DNA from: a virus
DNA length: 35,644 nt
Direction: 5' to 3' (one strand)
IMG/VR virus record: IMGVR_UViG_3300045776_000124
Location: 1 to 35,644 of that record
Part shown: one piece after another, positions 15,112 to 21,759 of the stretch
How positions within the stretch are numbered: position 1 is the stretch's first letter
Layout of the letters: each line of letters opens with the position of its first letter
Position numbers and translations under genes: made by a program
Notes under the pieces: model-generated
Told to the model about the DNA's origin: nothing
Seen by the model: the letters and a program-made list of their open reading frames with translations, nothing else
Databases searched by the model: none

Positions 15112-15157
15112 GCGCGCAAGCATAGCGCGCGTTTATCAGAGTAAAGGAACATTCATC

Positions 15158-15661
15158 ATGGCCAAGACAACCCAAGCGATTGCTACCGTCCGCGTGCCGA
15201 CAAACGAGCGTACCAAGATGTACATTTGTATGCTGACACGCGCGCAAGGTGTAACGCCCGCCCAGCTTAAAGAGGCGGTTCTGGCGCTGCCCAATCGCCG
15301 CGCCGAAGGCTACACCTCGCACAATAGCTATTCGCTCAATCTGCTGGCCCGCACTTACGGCTACCGCTTTATCGCGGTGGACTTTGAGAACGGGCAGCGC
15401 CACTACTTCTTTGAATCCCCGAAGAATGCCGACTTTTTGGCGCCATTCTTCGTTGAAGTAGCCAAGGCGGAAAAGGCAGCCGCACGCGAGGCAGCCAAGG
15501 CCGAGCGGGAGGCGATTGCGGCACGCGAGGCGGCGAAAGCGGCACGCGAGGCCCGCAAGCTGGAACGCGAGGCGGCGGCGGCGATCAAGGTTGATCGCAA
15601 ACGCGCGCGCAAGCCCGCCGCTCCGGCGACCGAACTGCCGACGCTCGACGCGCAAGCCTAA
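15158..15661 (+). CDS. First early protein: charged, with helical Ala/Lys/Glu tail
   Basis: This 167-residue protein starts MAKTTQAIATVRVPTNERTK, with AAAGGAAC upstream of ATG 15158. Residues 1-95 look folded (LKEAVLALPNRRAEGYTSHN and LARTYGYRFIAVDFENGQRH). Residues 100-150 are a long charged helix of repeated AREAAKAE-type units, likely a coiled coil, and the end is basic and Pro-rich. It is the first gene after the long leader and its upstream sequence is unlike the other early leaders. The family was not recognised; a DNA- or RNA-binding role would fit the basic tail, but is a guess. Confidence 0.8.
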   Translation: MAKTTQAIATVRVPTNERTKMYICMLTRAQGVTPAQLKEAVLALPNRRAEGYTSHNSYSLNLLARTYGYRFIAVDFENGQRHYFFESPKNADFLAPFFVEVAKAEKAAAREAAKAEREAIAAREAAKAAREARKLEREAAAAIKVDRKRARKPAAPATELPTLDAQA

Positions 15662-15749
15662 ACGAGACCAGGACGGAAACGGCGCGCGGGGCTTGCCTCG
15701 CGTTGCCGCTCCCGCCTCGGCCTTTTGTGAGGAACCACGGAGAACACCG
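15662..15749 (+). promoter_or_regulatory. Early-gene leader 1 (hairpins plus GGAGAACACC site)
   Basis: A GC hairpin with outer arms CGGC/GCCG is followed by a smaller CCTC/GAGG hairpin with CTTTT in its loop. The ribosome site GGAGAACACC then precedes ATG 15750. It is the most divergent member of the leader family. Confidence 0.6.
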
Positions 15750-15977
15750 ATGACATACCCCGCGCATCCGACCAAGGCCCGCTATTCCTATCGCGAGGCC
15801 CGGCTGGCCCGCGAGCGCGCGCGCACCAGGGAAGTGTTCTGGCGCGGCGTGCAATCCACCGCACTTGAAATGCTGACCGTCGCGGCGATCGCCGTTTCGG
15901 CCTGCGCCATGGCGGCGCATTTCGCCCCGTCCGGCGCCCCGCAATCGGTGCTGGCGGCGCTGATTAATCACCTTTGA
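15750..15977 (+). CDS. Small single-span membrane protein
   Basis: This 75-residue protein has a basic N-terminal half (RYSYREARLARERARTREV) followed by one hydrophobic stretch at about 41-58 (MLTVAAIAVSACAMAAHF), consistent with a single transmembrane helix. The start ATG 15750 follows the conserved early leader. The basic segment before the helix predicts an N-in topology. No family was recognised. Small phage membrane proteins of this kind are often involved in superinfection exclusion or host takeover, but there is no direct evidence. Confidence 0.7.
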   Translation: MTYPAHPTKARYSYREARLARERARTREVFWRGVQSTALEMLTVAAIAVSACAMAAHFAPSGAPQSVLAALINHL

Positions 15978-16055
15978 GGTCCCGACCAAGACGGCGCGCG
16001 CCAGCGTGCCGCCCTGGCCCCGACCTTGGGGAAACCGACTACAGAGGGCACCACA
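15978..16055 (+). promoter_or_regulatory. Early-gene leader 2
   Basis: Hairpin 1 pairs GGCGCGC with GCGTGCC around a GCCA loop. Hairpin 2 is CCCC-GACCTT-GGGG. The tail GGGGAAACCGACTAC, then AGAGGGCACCA, is identical to that of leader 3, showing recent copying. Confidence 0.7.
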
Positions 16056-16271
16056 ATGACAACCTACGCCATCGCGAACAACCACGGCCAGATCCGCTTC
16101 CTTAGCGAAGCCGACGCCTGGGTGCTCGCACCGAACCGCGCGATTCGCGTGTTCAATAGCCGCAGGAAAGCCGATGCCTTCCTTAAGCAGAACCACGCGC
16201 TTGCCGCCTTCAAAGCCGAGACGCCGGTCATCCTGACGTTTCTGCCCAACGCGCGCGCCGGCAACCGCTGA
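16056..16271 (+). CDS. Small unknown protein, paralog of the product at 17825
   Basis: This 71-residue protein begins MTTYAIANNHGQIRFLSEAD and is preceded by leader 2. It shares a spaced pattern (aromatic-A-x-x-N, RFL, A/T-W, and F-x-S-x-x-x-A-D-A) with the protein at 17825-18040, so the two are probably paralogs. Its stop overlaps the ATG of the next gene. It has no Cys motif or membrane segment. The mixed alpha/beta composition suggests a small folded domain. Function is unknown. Confidence 0.75.
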   Translation: MTTYAIANNHGQIRFLSEADAWVLAPNRAIRVFNSRRKADAFLKQNHALAAFKAETPVILTFLPNARAGNR

Positions 16272-16459
16272 TGAATTACATCGTGATCTGCCGCACCGAC
16301 AGCGATAGCGACGGTACGCCGGGCAAATACGTCCTGGCTACCCGTCAGACTTTCCGCACCGAGCAATCAGCCGACGCCTATGCCGCCGGCATCAGCCCAT
16401 CGCGTTCACCGATCGTCGTCGAAGGCGATTTTGACCGCCTGCGCCAGCCGATCGCCTGA
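16271..16459 (+). CDS. Small unknown early protein
   Basis: This 62-residue protein starts MNYIVICRTDSDSDGTPGKY at an ATG overlapping the upstream TGA as TGATG, so it is translated by coupling rather than from its own leader. The pattern (short beta strand, acidic loop, ATRQTFRTEQSADAYAAGIS helix, then SPIVVEGDFDRLRQ) resembles many small phage proteins with a compact alpha/beta fold. No family was recognised. Confidence 0.7.
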   Translation: MNYIVICRTDSDSDGTPGKYVLATRQTFRTEQSADAYAAGISPSRSPIVVEGDFDRLRQPIA

Positions 16460-16551
16460 GACCCGGACGAAAGCAGCGCGATCCCGCAAGGGTCGCCGCT
16501 GTCTTCGCCCCGGCCTTTCGTGGGGAAACCGACTACAGAGGGCACCATGCA
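16460..16551 (+). promoter_or_regulatory. Early-gene leader 3
   Basis: Hairpin 1 pairs AGCAGCG and GATCCC with GGGTC and GCCGCTG around a GCAA tetraloop. Hairpin 2 is CCCC/GGGG with loop GGCCTTTCGT. The tail shares 26 identical bases with leader 2 and ends AGAGGGCACCA. Confidence 0.7.
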
Positions 16552-16797
16552 ATGACAGAAAACACCACGCCCGCGCCCGACAAGGAGCCGGTCTATTGGA
16601 TCGGGGAAATCCCGACCAGGTGCGACATCTGCGGCGCGAAAATGCAGCATAAGATGGTCGACGCGCGAACCAGAAACGGCCAGTGGGGTCTGATTGACCT
16701 CAAATGCCATGCGGCGCACGGTGTCGGGGTCGGCAAGGGAAAGGGTCAGGTCTATGAGCGCCAGCCGGACGGCCGGTGGCTCAAGATCGAAGGATGA
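16552..16797 (+). CDS. Small Cys-containing protein (possible zinc ribbon)
   Basis: This 81-residue protein starts MTENTTPAPDKEPVYWIGEI. It has CDIC (residues 24-27) and a later C-H-x-x-H segment (CHAAH), which together could bind one zinc ion. The end QVYERQPDGRWLKIEG is a beta-type tail often seen in small phage proteins. It follows leader 3, and its TGA overlaps the next ATG. A nucleic-acid or protein-binding adaptor role would fit but is not shown. Confidence 0.75.
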   Translation: MTENTTPAPDKEPVYWIGEIPTRCDICGAKMQHKMVDARTRNGQWGLIDLKCHAAHGVGVGKGKGQVYERQPDGRWLKIEG

Positions 16798-17015
16798 TAC
16801 GCCGGCGCGCGCCACGCAAGCGCCGGACCCAGCCGATGATCATCGCCAGATGGAAAATCGGCAAATCCGACAAGTGGCAAGCCTGCGCGACCGCGGATGT
16901 GGCGCGCTCGGTGATCAAGGCGTTGCTGGCGGACCCGAGTGTGAATTGCGCGCGGGCCTACTACAACGACGGGCGCGGCGTGATCGACGGGTTCGATCGC
17001 AGCAACGCCGGCTGA
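16794..17015 (+). CDS. Small basic unknown protein
   Basis: This protein has 73 residues from ATG 16794, which overlaps the previous stop as ATGA; ATG 16836 would give a shorter 59-residue form beginning MIIARWKIGKSDKW. The N-terminal extension is very basic (RRRAPRKRR). The core contains a helix (ATADVARSVIKALLAD) and ends with DGRGVIDGFDRSNAG. Start choice is uncertain because both ATG codons are plausible. Function is unknown. Confidence 0.65.
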   Translation: MIRRRAPRKRRTQPMIIARWKIGKSDKWQACATADVARSVIKALLADPSVNCARAYYNDGRGVIDGFDRSNAG

Positions 17016-17100
17016 TCAAGGCCGGACGGCATCGGCAGCGCGGGGCGCTCCCCGCCTGCCGTTTCCGCCCCGTCTTGGGGCAAAGCAGAGGACACCATAC
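17016..17100 (+). promoter_or_regulatory. Early-gene leader 4
   Basis: Hairpin 1 pairs GGCAGCGCGGGG with CCCCGCCTGCC around CGCT. Hairpin 2 is CCCC-GTCTT-GGGG. The ribosome site is AGAGGACACCA before ATG 17101. Confidence 0.72.
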
Positions 17101-17565
17101 ATGACAACCACATACACCTGGGATGAGGCTCGCCGCCTGGCGAACGGCTGGGGGTTCAGTTTGACCCGCAGAACGCCCGGCGAATATCGCCTCGCCCCCC
17201 TGGACGGCTCCCCGGCCGAAAAGGAGGATCAAGCCTATTACACCGGCGAGATCGACGATGCGGTGATGACGGCGCATGCCGCCTATCAGAACCGCATCCG
17301 CGTGCCCGCCGAACTGATCGTCCCGATCATTAACATGAACGGCACCGCCGCGCGGGATCTGGTTAGCCAGTGCATCAAGGCGATGGACGCGCTGGATTTG
17401 GCGCATGCGGCGCTCGCCGAGGCGGCACCGCATGGCCGCGACTATCCCGGCGATTCGCAGCTATGGAAGCGCGCGGTGGACCAAAATATGGCCTGGCGCG
17501 TCGCCATCCAGCGCATCGCGCGCGATGTCGGTCTACTGGCCGAGAAAATCGCCGAACGGTCATAA
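17101..17565 (+). CDS. Unknown early protein of 154 residues
   Basis: The protein starts MTTTYTWDEARRLANGWGFS after leader 4. The N-terminal half has a small alpha/beta look (WGFSLTRRTPGEYRLAPLDG). The C-terminal half from about residue 60 is helical (IVPIINMNGTAARDLVSQCI and MDALDLAHAALAEAAP), with NMNGT reminiscent of a loop in small phage proteins of this type. There are no catalytic motifs, signal peptide or membrane segments. Function is unknown. Confidence 0.78.
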   Translation: MTTTYTWDEARRLANGWGFSLTRRTPGEYRLAPLDGSPAEKEDQAYYTGEIDDAVMTAHAAYQNRIRVPAELIVPIINMNGTAARDLVSQCIKAMDALDLAHAALAEAAPHGRDYPGDSQLWKRAVDQNMAWRVAIQRIARDVGLLAEKIAERS

Positions 17566-17648
17566 CGACTGAGGCTGAGACGGCAGCGGCGAATCGCGAG
17601 GTTCGCCGTTTCCGCCCCAATCTCGGGGATCAGAGGGACACCACGACG
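17566..17648 (+). promoter_or_regulatory. Early-gene leader 5
   Basis: Hairpin 1 pairs GGCGAA with TTCGCC; hairpin 2 is CCCC-AATCTC-GGGG. The site AGAGGGACACCAC precedes ATG 17649. The reading frame it serves is only 19 codons, so this leader may now be nearly orphaned. Confidence 0.65.
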
Positions 17649-17708
17649 ATGACGACTTCGGCGTTGCCATGCCGGCGGCGTTTGAGAGCGTCGGGCCGGC
17701 CTAGGTAG
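17649..17708 (+). pseudogene. 19-codon reading frame after leader 5, probable gene remnant
   Basis: ATG 17649 sits at the usual distance from leader 5 but stops at TAG 17706-17708. The peptide MTTSALPCRRRLRASGRPR is basic and of low complexity. It may be a leader peptide or, more likely, the remnant of a cassette. The 116 bases that follow hold no gene until GTG 17825. Confidence 0.35.
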
Positions 17709-17824
17709 ATTCACCTACGTCAACCGCATCGTTTAATCATTGACCGGCGTCGATCCGAACTGTCAACAGGATCGCGCCCCGGCGCGACTGCGCGCCGAGT
17801 GCTTGATCCACAAGGATAAAACGA

Positions 17825-18040
17825 GTGGCTGGCATACATCAACCCGCTCGGCGATGGGCCGTTCAGAACGGCTACGGGTTGACCCGATACCTGACTGAAC
17901 ACGATACCTGGGCGGAGTTCGGCGACGGCGCGATTCTGCTGTTCGACAGCCACGCCGATGCGATGCAGGTGGCCCTCTGGCCGACCAGCGGCACCTGCTG
18001 CGCATCGCCGATCGCGTGCCCGTTCCCGCCCGACGAATAA
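17825..18040 (+). CDS. Small unknown protein, paralog of the product at 16056
   Basis: This protein has 71 residues from GTG 17825, with AAGGA about 9 bases upstream. The part RWAVQNGYGLTRYLTEHD aligns by eye with the protein at 16056 (YAIANNHGQIRFLSEAD), and both continue with W, a hydrophobic strand and F-x-S-x-x-x-A-D-A. The N-terminal extension is poor and the C-terminus is Cys/Pro-rich. It lacks the usual leader directly upstream, so it may be a decayed duplicate. Function is unknown. Confidence 0.6.
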   Translation: MAGIHQPARRWAVQNGYGLTRYLTEHDTWAEFGDGAILLFDSHADAMQVALWPTSGTCCASPIACPFPPDE

Positions 18041-18140
18041 CGCGAGGCTGGACCATGGCGGCAGTGTGCAAGGAATCCTTGCGCGTGCCGCCCTGGCCCC
18101 GGTTCGCATCCTGCGGATCAGGGCTTAGAGGACACCACAC
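18041..18140 (+). promoter_or_regulatory. Early-gene leader 6
   Basis: A long hairpin pairs GCGGCA plus TGCAAGG with CCTTGCG plus TGCCGC around AAT. The region continues CCCCGG and ends TTAGAGGACACCACAC before ATG 18141. Confidence 0.7.
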
Positions 18141-18344
18141 ATGACACGATTTCTCACGGCGCTGGCCCTGCTGACGCCGCTGTCGGGCTGCGGCGAACCG
18201 CCGCCCGATGCCAGCCCGTTGATCAAAGCCATGGCGTTCATCGGCAACACGCTGGACGCCGTAACGGATCAATATGACGGCGGGCCGGTGACGACGACCT
18301 GCTCACCGGGGAAGGGCGGCTCCTATAGCTGCACCACCTACTGA
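18141..18344 (+). CDS. Small predicted lipoprotein
   Basis: This 67-residue protein has a short signal peptide (MTRFLTALALLTPLSGCGEP) ending in a lipobox LSGC, so Cys17 would be lipidated and anchor the mature 51-residue protein in the membrane. The mature part has two more Cys residues near the C-terminus (TTCSPGKGGSYSCTTY), which may form a disulfide. It lies in the early block, not beside lysis genes. Superinfection exclusion lipoproteins are one known role of such phage proteins, but an Rz1-like role cannot be excluded. Confidence 0.75.
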   Translation: MTRFLTALALLTPLSGCGEPPPDASPLIKAMAFIGNTLDAVTDQYDGGPVTTTCSPGKGGSYSCTTY

Positions 18345-18637
18345 TGAGCGGCGTCACACCGGAAACCGTCCGGATCGCCTGGCGGCTGCTCACCAACGAG
18401 CGCGGGCGCGCGCCGGACATCCGTTCGATCGGGCGCGGCCAGCGGCTGATCTACGGCACGGTGCGGGAAACGGATGGCAAGCGGCATCTCTATACGCCGT
18501 TCACCATCGACCCGGACAAGGACCATGTCGCGCTGTATCCCGACGGCCAGGACCGCTGCTTTCACTATGCGGCCGGGGCGGCGGCGCACCGCTGCAACGA
18601 CATCGAAGACCGCAACACGGATGACCCGCACAAATGA
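18344..18637 (+). CDS. Unknown early protein of 97 residues
   Basis: ATG 18344 overlaps the lipoprotein stop. The N-terminus MSGVTPETVRIAWRLLTNER reads like a helical DNA-binding lead-in, followed by GRAPDIRSIGRGQRLIYGTV and a beta-rich C-terminus with single Cys and His residues (DRCFHYAAGAAAHRC). The final bases overlap the next ATG. No family was recognised. Confidence 0.72.
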   Translation: MSGVTPETVRIAWRLLTNERGRAPDIRSIGRGQRLIYGTVRETDGKRHLYTPFTIDPDKDHVALYPDGQDRCFHYAAGAAAHRCNDIEDRNTDDPHK

Positions 18638-18840
18638 CGCGGTTCATCATCGAACACCGCAGCCGGGGAGCTTACCTCGGCTGCGCGCCGCATCCGCGCA
18701 GCGGCAAGTCTGCGCCGCTGTTCCGCGCCGACCGCAGCAATCTCCCGGCGATCATGTTCGGCAGCATCCCGCAGGCCGAGGCCGAGCGCGATCTGTTCGA
18801 CGACAAACTCGCCGCGGTCTGCGACATCAAACCACTGTAG
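18634..18840 (+). CDS. Small unknown early protein
   Basis: This 68-residue protein begins MTRFIIEHRSRGAYLGCAPH; its ATG overlaps the previous stop as ATGA. The layout (beta strand, basic loop, PLFRADRSNLPAIMFGSI, then an EAERDLFDDKL helix) resembles the small alpha/beta proteins at 16271 and 16056, though identity is low. It is the last gene of a three-gene block headed by leader 6. Function is unknown. Confidence 0.7.
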   Translation: MTRFIIEHRSRGAYLGCAPHPRSGKSAPLFRADRSNLPAIMFGSIPQAEAERDLFDDKLAAVCDIKPL

Positions 18841-18921
18841 CCAAGGACGAAAGCCCTGCCCGCGCCGTGCGGGTGGGCCTTCGCCCCTGACTATCGGGGA
18901 ACACCATCAGAGGGACACCAC
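18841..18921 (+). promoter_or_regulatory. Early-gene leader 7
   Basis: Hairpin 1 pairs AAGCCC and CCCGC with GCGGG and GGGCCTT around GCCGT. Hairpin 2 is CCCC-TGACTATC-GGGG. The site AGAGGGACACCAC precedes ATG 18922. Confidence 0.72.
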
Positions 18922-19881
18922 ATGACGAAGAAACCACCAGCGCGCCGCCGCACGCTCAACCAACTCAAGGTCGCGGCCTGGCCCGACCGGACATCGGCGG
19001 TGCGCGATCTGAAAATCAGCGGCGTGCCGGCGCACGGCGAGGATTACGAGCTGGGCGAGCACAAGCCCGGTTCGTGGATGCTGCTGCCGCTGAACCCGCC
19101 CGATGAGGTCGTGTTCGAGGAGCAAACCCACGCGGAGCCGGAGGCCGCGCCGATCCGCGAGGACCGAGTGCTCGACAGCCTGCGCAAGAAGCCCGGGGCG
19201 CCGCCGAAAGGCACGCCGAAGGTGATTGCCGAGGCCAAGGCGCCGAAGGGCAAGCCCGGCGTCGCCAAGGCCAATGGCAACGCGGTCAAGCTGCCCGCGC
19301 CGTTGGCCGAGCCGCCGCCCGATCCGGCGGCGTTGCAAAGCCTGTTCAACGACGTGGTTGAGGAACTGGCCGGCGAGGCGGCCGGCGACGAAGCGCCTGC
19401 CGAACCGGCGGTTGAACCGGCGGCCAAACCGCCGCGCTTCGATCTGTCGCCGCTGCCCGCCAGCGGCGGGCCGTACGAGATCGCCATCCGCGCCGCCGAC
19501 GGGTCGTTCCCGAACAATGGCGCGGTGACCTATGCGGTGACGTTCTCGCGCATGCTCAAGGTGCCGGTGCACGTCCGCAATCCGGACGGCGACACCGTGC
19601 GCACCGTCGATGTCGCGGCGATGAAGGCGGCTGAGAAGGCCAGCCGGATCAAGGGCGCCGCCGGGCGGCCGGCCGGCAGTTTCGGGCGGCCGAAGTCGGG
19701 CGAGAGCAAATTCGACCGGGCGGCGAAGCTGCTGTTCCGCGACAAGGGCGCCACGGCTAAGGAGCTTGCGGCGATCTGGCCCGATGTCGGGCAGCGGCAT
19801 ATCAACCGCGCCAGCCGGCTCAACAACGACGCCAGGATCGAAAAGCTCGGCGATCAGCACTGGCGCTTGGTGAAGGCGTGA
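18922..19881 (+). CDS. Large early protein with Pro/Ala-rich linker and HTH-like end
   Basis: This 319-residue protein begins MTKKPPARRRTLNQLKVAAW. It has a small N-terminal domain (1-75), a long Lys/Pro/Ala-rich linker (about 80-170), a beta-rich middle domain (YEIAIRAADGSFPNNGAVTY to VDVAAMKAAEKASR) and a basic C-terminal domain (245-319: KFDRAAKLLFRDKGATAKEL, then RHINRASRLNNDARIEKLG) that looks like a winged helix or HTH. It is by far the largest protein of this early block. A DNA-binding regulator is the best guess. No family was recognised. Confidence 0.75.
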   Translation: MTKKPPARRRTLNQLKVAAWPDRTSAVRDLKISGVPAHGEDYELGEHKPGSWMLLPLNPPDEVVFEEQTHAEPEAAPIREDRVLDSLRKKPGAPPKGTPKVIAEAKAPKGKPGVAKANGNAVKLPAPLAEPPPDPAALQSLFNDVVEELAGEAAGDEAPAEPAVEPAAKPPRFDLSPLPASGGPYEIAIRAADGSFPNNGAVTYAVTFSRMLKVPVHVRNPDGDTVRTVDVAAMKAAEKASRIKGAAGRPAGSFGRPKSGESKFDRAAKLLFRDKGATAKELAAIWPDVGQRHINRASRLNNDARIEKLGDQHWRLVKA

Positions 19882-19959
19882 GATGACGGCAACGGCGGCG
19901 CTTCGGCGCTGCCGCTTCCGCCTGATCACGAACGGTCAGGACAACAGAGGACACCATTT
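19882..19959 (+). promoter_or_regulatory. Early-gene leader 8
   Basis: The hairpin pairs GGCAACGGCGGCGC with GCGCTGCCGCTTCC (three mismatches) around a TTCG tetraloop. CAGAGGACACCATTT then precedes ATG 19960. The arm sequence is close to leader 9. Confidence 0.72.
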
Positions 19960-20145
19960 ATGCAACGACTTATGATTCCCGCCGCGCAGCCGGTCATCAA
20001 GGCGGCTGCGCGGCATCCGGTGCTGCTCGGCGTCACGCTCGGCGCGGCGATCGCGATCGGTGCGATCTGGGTAGCCGGTGAAACGCTGGTCAAACTGGCG
20101 CGCTCCGGCGTGCTGACGCTGCGCATCGGCACGGAAAGGACCTGA
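19960..20145 (+). CDS. Small single-span membrane protein
   Basis: This 61-residue protein starts MQRLMIPAAQPVIKAAARHP. The stretch at about 21-41 (VLLGVTLGAAIAIGAIWVAG) is strongly hydrophobic and should cross the inner membrane once; the segment before it is basic. It follows leader 8 and is three bases from the next ATG. Function is unknown. Confidence 0.72.
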   Translation: MQRLMIPAAQPVIKAAARHPVLLGVTLGAAIAIGAIWVAGETLVKLARSGVLTLRIGTERT

Positions 20146-20147
20146 GC

Positions 20148-20447
20148 ATGGCAAGACGACCGATACCGGCGGAGATCAAGGCGATCAACACGATCGCCGA
20201 CCGCGCGCTGGCGATCGGCCAGCAGGCAGGACGGCGGCAGCTTACCAAGGCCGCCATCGTGCATGATCTGCTCGGCACGCACGCGATCTGCCCGCTGGCG
20301 CTGGCGAAGCTGGCCGAGGCGAAGGATCTGGACCTGGCGCACGATGTTTTCGGCATCGAGCAGCATCTCGACCGCGAGGCCAAGGTGCTGCGTCACGGCT
20401 TCCAGCCGCGCTATGCGCAGTCGAACCACATCGGCGGGGAGGTCTGA
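20148..20447 (+). CDS. Unknown helical early protein
   Basis: This 99-residue protein begins MARRPIPAEIKAINTIADRA. It is almost entirely helical, with Ala/Leu/Arg/Glu-rich segments (LALAKLAEAKDLDLAHDVFG). There is no membrane segment, Cys pair or catalytic motif. A GGAAAGGACCTGAGC ribosome site lies just upstream and it is tightly linked to the genes on both sides. Function is unknown. Confidence 0.72.
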   Translation: MARRPIPAEIKAINTIADRALAIGQQAGRRQLTKAAIVHDLLGTHAICPLALAKLAEAKDLDLAHDVFGIEQHLDREAKVLRHGFQPRYAQSNHIGGEV

Positions 20448-20449
20448 CC

Positions 20450-20797
20450 ATGGGTAAGACCCTCCCGCCGGTCGCGTTCGGCCAGCCTATTCTCAGCAAG
20501 GAGGCCAAGGCGGTTTTCACCGAGCTTTTCGAGGCTTACCGCATCCTGCGCGAAGCCTACCACCATGACATGCACCGCGAGCCGCCGGCGGATAATGCGC
20601 TGCAAATTCGAGTGCGAGAACTGCTCGCCAAAGGACGGGCCGAGGTCATCATCATCCACGGCAACGTGGTGGACGGGCTGCGTTTCGTCGGTCCGTTCAA
20701 CAGCATTGAGGCGGCCGATGAATACGCACGGCTGTCCACGACGCTGCGCGATGAGCCGTGGACCGTCGCCTATCTCAACCCGCCGTTGGAGGATTGA
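20450..20797 (+). CDS. Unknown early protein of 115 residues
   Basis: The protein starts MGKTLPPVAFGQPILSKEAK, two bases after the previous stop, with GGGGAGG just before it. A helical first half (AVFTELFEAYRILREAYHHD) is followed by a beta-rich second half (AEVIIIHGNVVDGLRFVGPF, ADEYARL). The second half has the look of the small alpha/beta domain that recurs in this block. No family was recognised. Confidence 0.74.
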   Translation: MGKTLPPVAFGQPILSKEAKAVFTELFEAYRILREAYHHDMHREPPADNALQIRVRELLAKGRAEVIIIHGNVVDGLRFVGPFNSIEAADEYARLSTTLRDEPWTVAYLNPPLED

Positions 20798-20798
20798 G

Positions 20799-21035
20799 AT
20801 GGGCTTCGATGACATCGACAAGGCGTTCCGGCCGAAAGCTGTGGTTGACCACACGTTCGAAAGCATCGACCGCAAGTTTCGCGGCGATGCCCCGGCGGCG
20901 CCGGTCTGCGAGGTCTGCGAGGGCAAAGGGTGGGAATATCGCATCCGCCGACCGCGTGGCTTTCGCTACCGGTTTTGCGTGGCCTGCGACAACCCGGCCG
21001 ATTTGCCGAAACCGCAGGAGGCGGACGAAGGATGA
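20799..21035 (+). CDS. Small protein with two CxxC motifs
   Basis: This 78-residue protein begins MGFDDIDKAFRPKAVVDHTF. Residues 37-40 (CEVC) and 60-63 (CVAC) form a four-Cys set that should bind one zinc, as in a DnaJ-type or ribbon zinc finger. The segment between them is basic and aromatic (YRIRRPRGFRYRF), suitable for nucleic acid contact. Its stop overlaps the next ATG. The exact role is unknown. Confidence 0.78.
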   Translation: MGFDDIDKAFRPKAVVDHTFESIDRKFRGDAPAAPVCEVCEGKGWEYRIRRPRGFRYRFCVACDNPADLPKPQEADEG

Positions 21036-21250
21036 AGATCAACGGCATCACGGTCCACAAGTCGATCACCGTCGCGCGGGTCTGCGCGGCGGTCGAGCGG
21101 CACAACACCAGCCTGGACGATCCCGGTTTCTGTCTGTCCTGCGGTCAAGAGCAGGGCGGGTGTGAGCCGGACATGGAAGGCGGCGAGTGCGAAAGCTGCG
21201 GCGAGGCTTCGGTCTACGGCGCCTCGGAACTGCTGATTACCATCGCCTGA
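21032..21250 (+). CDS. Small zinc-ribbon protein
   Basis: This 72-residue protein starts MKINGITVHKSITVARVCAA, overlapping the previous stop as ATGA. CLSC (residues 34-37) and a later CESC (53-56), with extra Cys at 18 and 44, form a likely zinc ribbon. The consecutive order after another zinc protein suggests related adaptor roles. Function is unknown. Confidence 0.76.
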   Translation: MKINGITVHKSITVARVCAAVERHNTSLDDPGFCLSCGQEQGGCEPDMEGGECESCGEASVYGASELLITIA

Positions 21251-21339
21251 GAGCCACGACGGCAACGGCGGCAGGGGCGACCCTGCTGCCGCTTCCGCCC
21301 CGGCTGTTGCGCGCCGTGGACAACAGAGGACACCATCAC
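21251..21339 (+). promoter_or_regulatory. Early-gene leader 9
   Basis: The hairpin pairs GGCAACGGCGGCAGGG with CCCTGCTGCCGCTTCC around GCGA. Its outer arms match leader 8 while the inner arms differ yet still pair. CAGAGGACACCATCAC precedes ATG 21340. Confidence 0.74.
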
Positions 21340-21759
21340 ATGCCGAAAATAGAGATCGATGTTGACCAGATTCTCACCAGCGCGGTGCACATGGAGGTCG
21401 AACCGGGCGACCGGCTCGTCGTCATGGGCGGCGTCGTCGTCGGGGTGATCGGCAAGGCGTCGGTGCGTGCCGTCGTCGCCGACCAACGCCCGCCCGCCGC
21501 GCTGCCGCCACCCGACGCGCCGCCACCCGACGCGCCGCCACCCGACGCGCCGCCGTCCGATTCGCGCGTGGCGCCGAGCATCCTGGCGCTCAAACGCAAG
21601 GCGCTGGAAATCATTCGCGTGCAGGGTCCGATCAACGGGCACCGCATCAGCACCGTGCTTGGCGCCGAGGGCAAGGACGGGCGGCTCAGTCAGGCACTCA
21701 AGTCGCTGCGCACCGACGGCGTCATTCGCGCCACCACGGAGAAGCGTTATCCGTCCTAG
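21340..21759 (+). CDS. Winged-helix-like protein with PPPDA repeats
   Basis: This 139-residue protein starts MPKIEIDVDQILTSAVHMEV. Residues 55-75 contain three copies of PPPDA, encoded by a 15-base tandem repeat around 21505-21553, acting as a flexible linker. Residues 78-139 (ALKRKALEIIRVQGPINGHR to LKSLRTDGVIR) look like a winged-helix DNA-binding domain. A DNA-binding regulator is likely; its target is unknown. Confidence 0.75.
   Translation: MPKIEIDVDQILTSAVHMEVEPGDRLVVMGGVVVGVIGKASVRAVVADQRPPAALPPPDAPPPDAPPPDAPPSDSRVAPSILALKRKALEIIRVQGPINGHRISTVLGAEGKDGRLSQALKSLRTDGVIRATTEKRYPS
21506..21553 (+). repeat. 15-bp tandem repeat encoding PPPDA
   Basis: About three copies of the unit GCCGCCACCCGACGC lie in tandem inside the gene at 21340, encoding the Pro-Pro-Pro-Asp-Ala linker. 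The copies are identical at the DNA level, which suggests recent slippage; a degenerate fourth copy follows. Confidence 0.7.

Larger units (their letters stand above)
13956..15157. other. Long intergenic region, AT-richer and repeat-rich, without a convincing gene
   Basis: This 1.2-kb stretch separates the divergent late and early modules. From about 14380 it is clearly more AT-rich than its neighbours. It has short repeated words: CTGTGAAG at about 14729, 14779 and 14916, many AGGCT/AGCCT words at 14820-14885, and two TGACACT copies at 14902-14917. TTGACA at 14911 could be a -35 element for the early operon, but the -10 is weak. A 113-codon frame at 14177-14518 lacks protein-like composition. 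It may be an early promoter/leader, an origin of replication, or a non-coding RNA gene. Confidence 0.5.

Noticed and set aside
18907-19929. Minus-strand frame of 340 codons opposite the gene at 18922
   Set aside because: Arg/Gly/Leu/Ala-rich; the plus frame has leader 7, a good ribosome site and domain-like organisation.
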